Assembly (NCBI GenBank): GCA_028819945.1
Contig: JAPPKQ010000453.1
Location: 1-10,928, forward strand
Direction of reading: 5' to 3'
DNA from: a bacterium
GTDB taxonomy: Bacteria; Actinomycetota; Acidimicrobiia; Acidimicrobiales; CATQHL01
DNA length: 10,928 nt
Each line of letters opens with the position of its first letter. The stretch's first letter is position 1. The notes beneath the pieces are model-generated. The model worked only from the letters and a program-made list of their open reading frames with translations. It was not told the origin of the DNA and ran no database searches. Below are positions 6,903 to 10,928 of this stretch, piece after piece. Both the position numbers and the translations under genes were made by a program.

Positions 6903-7158
6903 GAGTGTTTCTCTCTCACGGCGGACTCCCTCCCGGTGTTACGGCGCCAACTGTATTGCCAGTGACAGCCGGGTCACATTCTTGCGCACGGCCACCGCAG
7001 CCCCGACCGTACCTCGCCGGCGCCGGGCGGCTCGGGCCGGGGGAGTCCACGCCGTCGCACCGCTCCGACGATACCCAGGCGTCGGCCTCGCAGGCGGTCG
7101 GCCCACCGCGCCGGGAGGATGCGACGCTCGCCGGCTCGCCGTGCGCGAGGCTGAGGGC
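6903..7158. promoter_or_regulatory. Divergent control region between molybdenum hydroxylase operon and OCD-like gene
   Basis: This is the only sizeable gap before two divergent units, so it should carry promoters for both. The first ~85 nt are less GC-rich than the rest. An inverted repeat GTGAC-N6-GTCAC sits at 6962-6977 and could be an operator. A -35-like TTGCCA (6956-6961) faces the OCD-like gene, but a matching -10 is weak (around 6977-6984). A TACAGT-like -10 (plus-strand ACTGTA 6950-6955) could serve the leftward operon. From about 7000 to 7158 I see only GC-rich sequence with no convincing gene or structure, and GAGG at 7147-7150 as ribosome site for the next gene. Confidence 0.4.
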
Positions 7159-8127
7159 GTGGAGATCTTCGACGCCGCGGCCGTCCGGGCGGCGACACCC
7201 TGGCCCGCACTGATGGAGGCGATCGCCGACGCGCTGGCGGAGTCCCGAGCGTCCGCTCCCGAGCGGCACGTTCACCCGCTGCCGGGGCCCGCAGGTTCGG
7301 AGAGTTCCCTGGTGATGATGCCCGCCTGGCGGGCGGGGGACGTCATCGGTGTGAAGGTGGTCACCTACTTCCCGACGAACGCAGGCACCGCGGTGCCGAC
7401 CGTCAATGCCGGCTACCTGCTGTTCGACGGCCGCTCGGGTCGGCTCACCGCGGCGCTGGACGGCGACGAGCTGACGATCCGGCGGACGGCCGCGATGTCC
7501 GCGCTGGCCGCTCGGTACCTGGCGCGCCCCGACGCCCGCAGGCTGCTGGTCGTCGGTACCGGCCAGCTGGCCCCGGCCCTGGCCCAGGCTCACGCCCACG
7601 GCCGAGACCTGGTGTCGCTGGAGGTGTGGGGCCGCAGCCCCGGGCGTGCCCGTGCCGTTGTCGACATCCTCGCCGCCGAGGGCGTGTCCGCCGCTACGGT
7701 GGAGGACCTCGACGCCGCGGTGGCGCACGCGGATCTCATCTCCTGTGCCACCGGCGCCACCGAACCCCTGGTCGCCGGTCGGCTGCTGCGGCCCGGAACG
7801 CACCTCGACCTCGTCGGGAGCTTCCGCCCGGACATGCGCGAGGCCGACGACGAAGCCGTCTGCCGCGCTGCATTGTTCGTCGACACGAGGGCGGGCGCTC
7901 TGCACTCCGGCGACCTGGTCGGTCCACTCGCTTCGGGTGTGCTCGACGAGGGCGGGATCCTTGCGGACCTCGCTGACCTCGTGACGGGTCGCCATCCCGG
8001 ACGCGGCGCGCCCGGGCAGGTCACTATCTTCAAGTCCGCCGGGTTGGCTCTGGCCGATCTGGCCGCGGCGCGGCTGGTCCGGGAGGCACTGGAGCGCCGC
8101 GAGTCGCCGTCCCGTTCCCGGCCCTGA
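7159..8127 (+). CDS. Ornithine cyclodeaminase / mu-crystallin family protein (322 aa)
   Basis: NAD(P)-binding protein of the OCD/CRYM family, which includes ornithine and lysine cyclodeaminases, alanine dehydrogenase-like enzymes and ketimine or delta1-pyrroline-2-carboxylate reductases. It starts with the typical EIFDAAAVRAATPW. GVKVVTYFP (64-72) contains the substrate-contacting Lys66. DGDELTIRRTAAMSALA (101-117) carries the conserved Arg-Thr-Ala core. LVVGTGQLAPALA (130-142) is the Rossmann dinucleotide loop, LVGSFRPDMREAD (218-230) supplies the family Asp region, and TIFKSAGLALADLAAA (289-304) is the C-terminal signature. Length is normal. I chose GTG 7159, with GAGG 8 nt upstream; the GTG at 7141 is in frame but has no ribosome site. 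The Arg/Thr-rich stretch before 7141 is untranslated leader. Which reaction it performs is open; next to racemase and hydantoin-type genes, an amino acid or cyclic imine is plausible. Confidence 0.85.
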   Translation: MEIFDAAAVRAATPWPALMEAIADALAESRASAPERHVHPLPGPAGSESSLVMMPAWRAGDVIGVKVVTYFPTNAGTAVPTVNAGYLLFDGRSGRLTAALDGDELTIRRTAAMSALAARYLARPDARRLLVVGTGQLAPALAQAHAHGRDLVSLEVWGRSPGRARAVVDILAAEGVSAATVEDLDAAVAHADLISCATGATEPLVAGRLLRPGTHLDLVGSFRPDMREADDEAVCRAALFVDTRAGALHSGDLVGPLASGVLDEGGILADLADLVTGRHPGRGAPGQVTIFKSAGLALADLAAARLVREALERRESPSRSRP

Positions 8128-8134
8128 CGGTCCT

Positions 8135-8163
8135 GCCGGCCGAGACGATTGGTGTCGGCCGGC
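8135..8163 (+). terminator. Strong hairpin after OCD-like gene, putative terminator or attenuator
   Basis: A perfect 9-bp inverted repeat, GCCGGCCGA (8135-8143) and TCGGCCGGC (8155-8163), separated by an 11-nt loop. It begins 7 nt after the TGA of the OCD-like gene. No T-run follows, as is common for stem-loops in high-GC actinobacteria, so complete termination is not certain. It separates the OCD-like gene from the racemase unit. Confidence 0.55.
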
Positions 8164-8185
8164 GCGTGGAGTGCATGCTGACCAC

Positions 8186-8213
8186 TTCAACCAATGATCA
8201 TGTGCGATATGTT
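8186..8213 (+). promoter_or_regulatory. Possible promoter for the racemase-DUF917-HyuA unit
   Basis: A locally AT-rich patch in a GC-rich region. It contains TTCAAC (8186-8191) and TATGTT (8208-8213) at 16-bp spacing, a weak match to a sigma70-type -35/-10 pair. The 8-bp palindrome ATGATCAT (8194-8201) lies in the spacer, where a repressor could bind. Position after the hairpin and about 70 nt before the racemase start makes sense, but the match to consensus is modest. Confidence 0.3.
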
Positions 8214-8224
8214 CATCTCCGCAG

Positions 8225-8258
8225 GTCGAGCGGCCTCGTAAGGTCTGATCGGCTCGAC
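8225..8258 (+). promoter_or_regulatory. Leader stem-loop or operator upstream of the racemase gene
   Basis: A perfect 7-bp inverted repeat, GTCGAGC (8225-8231) and GCTCGAC (8252-8258), encloses a second stem. GGCCT (8232-8236) pairs with AGGTC (8241-8245) around a CGTA tetraloop, with a 6-nt bulge TGATCG on the 3' side. It ends 21 nt before the racemase ATG and 10 nt before its AGAGG ribosome site. It could be an mRNA leader structure or a DNA operator; no known riboswitch family is recognised. Confidence 0.35.
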
Positions 8259-8279
8259 GTCAACCGAAAGAGGCGCACG

Positions 8280-9053
8280 ATGGCCCGCATTCTCTGGATC
8301 AACCCCGTGGGCTCCGACGCCTACGACGCGCCGATCGGCGCGGAGTTGCGCGCGGAGGCCGCTCCCGGCACTCGCGTCGACGTGTGCTCGCTGCCCGGCG
8401 ACGGCCCGTGCCACCTGGAATGGACGGCACTCGAAGCCGTCGTGGCCGGCCCCACGATGGGCGTGATCCGCTGGGCGGCCGAGCGGGGCGACTACGACGC
8501 GGCGGTGATCGGGTGCTTCTACGACCCGTTCCTGCGCGCGGCGCGCCAGCTCTCCGGGCAGATGGCCGTCACGGCGCCGGCCGAGGCCTGCCTCCATGTG
8601 GCATCGGTGATCGGTGAGCGCATCTCGATCCTGGTCGGCCGCAAGACGTGGATTCCCGAGATGCATGAGAACGTCCTGAAGTACGGGTTCGGCGACCGTG
8701 TGGCCTCTTTCCGGGTGCTCGGGATGAACGTGGAGGACTTCCAGACCGATCCCGAGTTCACCCAGCAGCGGATCATCACCGAGGCGGAGGCGGCGGTTGA
8801 GGAGGACCGGGCCGACGTCGTCGTCCTCGGCTGCACGCTCGAGTTCGGCTTCTACCGCGAGGTGCAGCGGAAGACCGGCGCGCCGGTCGTGGACCCCATC
8901 ACGGCCCCGCTGCGGTACGCCGAGTTCCTGGCGACCCTCGGCGCCGACCACGGCTGGCGTACCAGCCGGGCGGGCGGCTACAGGTCGGTGGCCCCGCGAG
9001 AGCTGTCGTGGATCCCCGTCGTCGAGCCGAATCTGCACGCCGATCCGCGGTGA
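8280..9053 (+). CDS. Asp/Glu/hydantoin racemase family protein (257 aa)
   Basis: Two-cysteine, cofactor-independent racemase of the aspartate/glutamate/hydantoin racemase superfamily. It opens with ARILWINPVGSDAY, the hydantoin-racemase-like N-terminus (the family usually has INPN). The acid/base cysteines are Cys79 in VIGCFYDPFLRAAR and Cys185 in VVLGCTLEFGFY, 106 residues apart as expected for the two pseudo-symmetric lobes. PVVDPITAPLRYAEFL (202-217) matches the conserved end of the fold. The DP after Cys79 favours the hydantoin racemase branch over glutamate racemase. The start is ATG 8280-8282, with AGAGG 6 nt upstream. Upstream in-frame starts (8166, 8175) would translate the AT-rich promoter-like leader and are rejected. 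It is the first gene of a unit followed after 22 nt by the DUF917 gene. It could act on a 5-substituted hydantoin, on a carbamoyl amino acid, or as a related decarboxylase/isomerase. Confidence 0.85.
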   Translation: MARILWINPVGSDAYDAPIGAELRAEAAPGTRVDVCSLPGDGPCHLEWTALEAVVAGPTMGVIRWAAERGDYDAAVIGCFYDPFLRAARQLSGQMAVTAPAEACLHVASVIGERISILVGRKTWIPEMHENVLKYGFGDRVASFRVLGMNVEDFQTDPEFTQQRIITEAEAAVEEDRADVVVLGCTLEFGFYREVQRKTGAPVVDPITAPLRYAEFLATLGADHGWRTSRAGGYRSVAPRELSWIPVVEPNLHADPR

Positions 9054-9075
9054 GACGGTCCTCGGGGATCCAGTG

Positions 9076-10152
9076 ATGGACGTTCTCAGGCCGGAGGACA
9101 TCGAGACGCTGTGTCTCGGGGCGACCCTGCTCGGTGCCGGCGGGGGCGGTGACCCGTACATGGCGAAGCTGGTGGCGCAGCAGGCTCTGGAGACCTGGGG
9201 GCCGGTGCAGGTCGTGGATCCCGGCGATCTCCCGCCCGACGCGCAGGTCCTCACGACGGCAGTGATCGGTGCGCCGACGGTGACCCTCGAGAAGCTGCCC
9301 GCCGGAACCGAGTACGTCGGCTCGGTCAACGCCTTGGCCTCCTACCTGGGCAGGACGCCCGCGGCGATCATGCCGATCGAGGTGGGCGGGCTCAACACGC
9401 TGCTGCCCATCGCCACAGCCGCCGAGATGGGGCTGCCGATCGTGAACGCCGACGCCATGCGGCGGGCGTTCCCGCAGATCGAGATGACGGTCTTCACGCT
9501 GGCAGGCCTGCCGGCAGGTCCGCTGTCGATCGCCGATGAGAAGGGCAACCAGTGCGTCTTCAGGACCACGAACAACCATGTGGCGGAGTCGCTGGCCCGG
9601 GCCGCGGTGATTCAGCTGGGACTCGCCAACGCCATCAGTTGCTACCCCCTCACCGCGGCGCAGATCAACGAGCACGGCATCCACGGCTCGCTCACCTACT
9701 GCGACGAGGTCGGGCGCCTGCTCGAGGCCGTCCAGCGGGCCGAGGAGGGCTCCTGGGAGCGGTTCTTGAGCAAGTCCGGCTCGGCCGAGTTCTTCCGCGG
9801 CAAGGTCGCGGACCTGGACCGCCGCACCACCGGGGGGTTCGCCCGCTCGACGGTGATCCTCGAGGATCTAGAGGGCGGCGACAGCACCATGCGCATCGAG
9901 GTGCAGAACGAGAACCTCATCGCCTTCCTGGACGGGCAGGCCGTCGTCACCACACCGAATCTCATCTGCCTCCTGGACTGCGAGACGTTCGAGCCCATCA
10001 CCACCGAATACCTCGCCTACGGGAACCGGGTGGTCATGATCGGCATGCCCTGCGCGCCGGAGTGGCACAGGCCGGGAATGCTCGAACTCGTGGGCCCGGC
10101 GGCCTTCGGCTACGACGTGGACTTCGTGGACCTCCCGAAACAGCCGCGATGA
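9076..10152 (+). CDS. DUF917 / S-methyl-thiohydantoin desulfurase-like protein (358 aa)
   Basis: Full-length member of the DUF917 family. Its N-terminal domain has the hallmark LGATLLGAGGGGDPYMAKL (14-32), MPIEVGGLN (99-107) and NADAMRRAFPQIEM (124-137). The C-terminal domain closes with TTEYLAYGNRVVMIGMP and LVGPAAFGYDVDFVDL. DUF917 proteins are regularly encoded beside HyuA-type hydantoinase/oxoprolinase proteins. From memory, the family was renamed after a characterised S-methyl-thiohydantoin desulfurase of ergothioneine breakdown; most members remain uncharacterised. The start is ATG 9076, with GGGGA 7 nt upstream; the GTG at 9073 directly before it is also in frame. It lies 22 nt after the racemase gene and its TGA overlaps the next ATG by 4 nt (ATGA). 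Co-translation with the HyuA-like subunit suggests they act on the same substrate or as a complex. Confidence 0.87.
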   Translation: MDVLRPEDIETLCLGATLLGAGGGGDPYMAKLVAQQALETWGPVQVVDPGDLPPDAQVLTTAVIGAPTVTLEKLPAGTEYVGSVNALASYLGRTPAAIMPIEVGGLNTLLPIATAAEMGLPIVNADAMRRAFPQIEMTVFTLAGLPAGPLSIADEKGNQCVFRTTNNHVAESLARAAVIQLGLANAISCYPLTAAQINEHGIHGSLTYCDEVGRLLEAVQRAEEGSWERFLSKSGSAEFFRGKVADLDRRTTGGFARSTVILEDLEGGDSTMRIEVQNENLIAFLDGQAVVTTPNLICLLDCETFEPITTEYLAYGNRVVMIGMPCAPEWHRPGMLELVGPAAFGYDVDFVDLPKQPR

Positions 10153-10928
10153 GCAGCGCGGCGAACCACGGAGACCTCCGCGTCGGCGTCGACGTGGGCG
10201 GCACCAACACCGACGCCGTGGTGATCGATGCGGCCGGCGAGGTGCTGGCGGCGGTCAAGGTGGTGACCACCCCCGAGCCCATCGACGGCATCAGGGCCGC
10301 CCTCGCCGAGGTGCTGGTCGGTCTGGACCACTCCCGCGTCTCCAAAGCCATGCTCGGCACGACGCACTCCGCCAACGCCATCATCCAGCGGCGCGGCCTT
10401 GACAGGGTGGCCGTGCTGCGTCTCGCCGCACCCTCCTCGCTGGGTCTGCGTCCGGGTGCCGCCTGGCCGGACGACCTCCACGCCGAGGTGGTCGGCGCCA
10501 CCTCCATCACCGAGGGCGGCCACGAGTACAACGGCCGAGAGATCGCAGCGCTGGACACCGAGGCGGTGCGGCGCCTGGCCGCGGATGCGGTCCGGGCCGG
10601 GTGCCGTTCGGTGGCGGTGGCCGGGGCGTTCAGCCCGGCCACGAGTGAGCACGAGCTTCGCGCCCGCGATGTCCTGCTCGAGGAACTGGGCGGCGACTTC
10701 CCGGTCTCGCTCAGTCACGAGATCGGCTCGCTGGGACTGCTCGAGCGGGAGAACGCCACGATCCTGAACGCCGCGTTGCTGAGCGTCGCCACGAATGTGA
10801 TCAGCGGCTTCCAGGAGGCTCTGGCCGAGCGGCGCCTGCAGGTCGACGCCTACCTCACCCAGAACGACGGCACGCTGATGATGGCCGGCGAGGCCGGCCG
10901 CTACCCGGTGCTGACCCTTGGATCGGGG
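10149..10928 (+). CDS. Hydantoinase/oxoprolinase (HyuA-like) family protein, N-terminal 260 aa (3' end outside window)
   Basis: The frame is open from ATG 10149 to the last base. It shows the hydantoinase A/5-oxoprolinase N-terminal and core domains, an actin/ASKHA-like ATPase fold. RVGVDVGGTNTDAVVID (11-27) is the phosphate-binding loop. AMLGTTHSANAII (67-79), SITEGGHEYNGREI (119-132), SHEIGSLGLLEREN (189-202) plus ATILNAAL, and LTQNDGTLM (236-244) follow in family order. The sequence stops at LTLGSG, where members normally continue with PTNS. These enzymes couple ATP hydrolysis to opening of cyclic imides or lactams such as hydantoins and 5-oxoproline. The start overlaps the DUF917 stop by 4 nt. 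Whether a HyuB-type subunit follows cannot be seen; DUF917-linked HyuA proteins are often shorter than the classical ~690-aa form. Confidence 0.9.
   Translation, partial: MSSAANHGDLRVGVDVGGTNTDAVVIDAAGEVLAAVKVVTTPEPIDGIRAALAEVLVGLDHSRVSKAMLGTTHSANAIIQRRGLDRVAVLRLAAPSSLGLRPGAAWPDDLHAEVVGATSITEGGHEYNGREIAALDTEAVRRLAADAVRAGCRSVAVAGAFSPATSEHELRARDVLLEELGGDFPVSLSHEIGSLGLLERENATILNAALLSVATNVISGFQEALAERRLQVDAYLTQNDGTLMMAGEAGRYPVLTLGSG

Noticed and set aside
6385..7158. Upstream extension of the OCD-like reading frame
   Set aside because: It runs antisense through the FAD subunit and the control region; OCD homology starts at EIFDAAAVRAA with a good ribosome site before GTG 7159.
8166..8279. Earlier in-frame start for the racemase
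   Set aside because: The added residues come from the AT-rich promoter-like patch and stem-loop; ARILWINPV is the normal family N-terminus and has AGAGG 6 nt before its ATG.
8187..9329. 380-codon minus-strand frame across the racemase and DUF917 genes
   Set aside because: No family resemblance, and antisense to two genes with intact motifs.
1..10928. CRISPR array, insertion sequence, tRNA, attachment site or phage genes
   Set aside because: No regularly spaced repeats, transposase or integrase motifs, terminal inverted repeats or cloverleaf sequences were seen.

Overview
The window is very GC-rich (by eye close to 70%). Third codon positions are strongly G/C, there are many GTG starts, and genes are packed tightly with 4-nt start/stop overlaps. 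This fits a high-GC Actinomycetota genome; I cannot place it more finely, and the actinobacterial call is an inference from composition and protein style. I see no tRNA, rRNA, CRISPR array, insertion sequence or origin. No transcription-factor gene lies in the window.

Layout, left to right. (1) 3-320 (+): C-terminal part of a VapC-type PIN-domain protein cut by the window edge. (2) 369-1142 and 1147-1965 (-): two short-chain dehydrogenases 4 nt apart, with the 272-aa one transcribed first. (3) 2032-3063 (+): a methylthioribose-1-phosphate isomerase (MtnA) family protein, divergent from the SDR pair across a 66-nt gap. (4) 3060-6902 (-): a four-gene molybdenum hydroxylase operon, transcribed FAD subunit, [2Fe-2S] subunit, molybdopterin subunit, MoaD/ThiS-like protein, every junction overlapping by 1-4 nt. 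(5) 6903-7158: 256-nt divergent control region. (6) 7159-8127 (+): ornithine cyclodeaminase/mu-crystallin family protein, followed by a strong hairpin. (7) 8280-10928 (+): Asp/Glu/hydantoin racemase family protein, DUF917 protein and the first 260 codons of a hydantoinase/oxoprolinase (HyuA-like) protein that runs off the window.

How they may work together (inference): the two arms diverging from 6903-7158 look like one catabolic locus for a nitrogen heterocycle. The molybdenum hydroxylase would hydroxylate a ring carbon or oxidise an aldehyde. The DUF917/HyuA pair would act on a hydantoin- or thiohydantoin-like ring, with ATP-dependent opening typical of HyuA. The racemase would interconvert the stereoisomers of the ring or of the carbamoyl amino acid, and the ornithine cyclodeaminase-like enzyme would handle an amino acid or cyclic imine. 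DUF917 has been linked to S-methyl-thiohydantoin desulfuration, so a sulfur-bearing imidazole derivative is one possible substrate; this is not proven by the sequence. The role of the MtnA-like enzyme and the SDR pair in this scheme is unclear, and they may be a separate unit.
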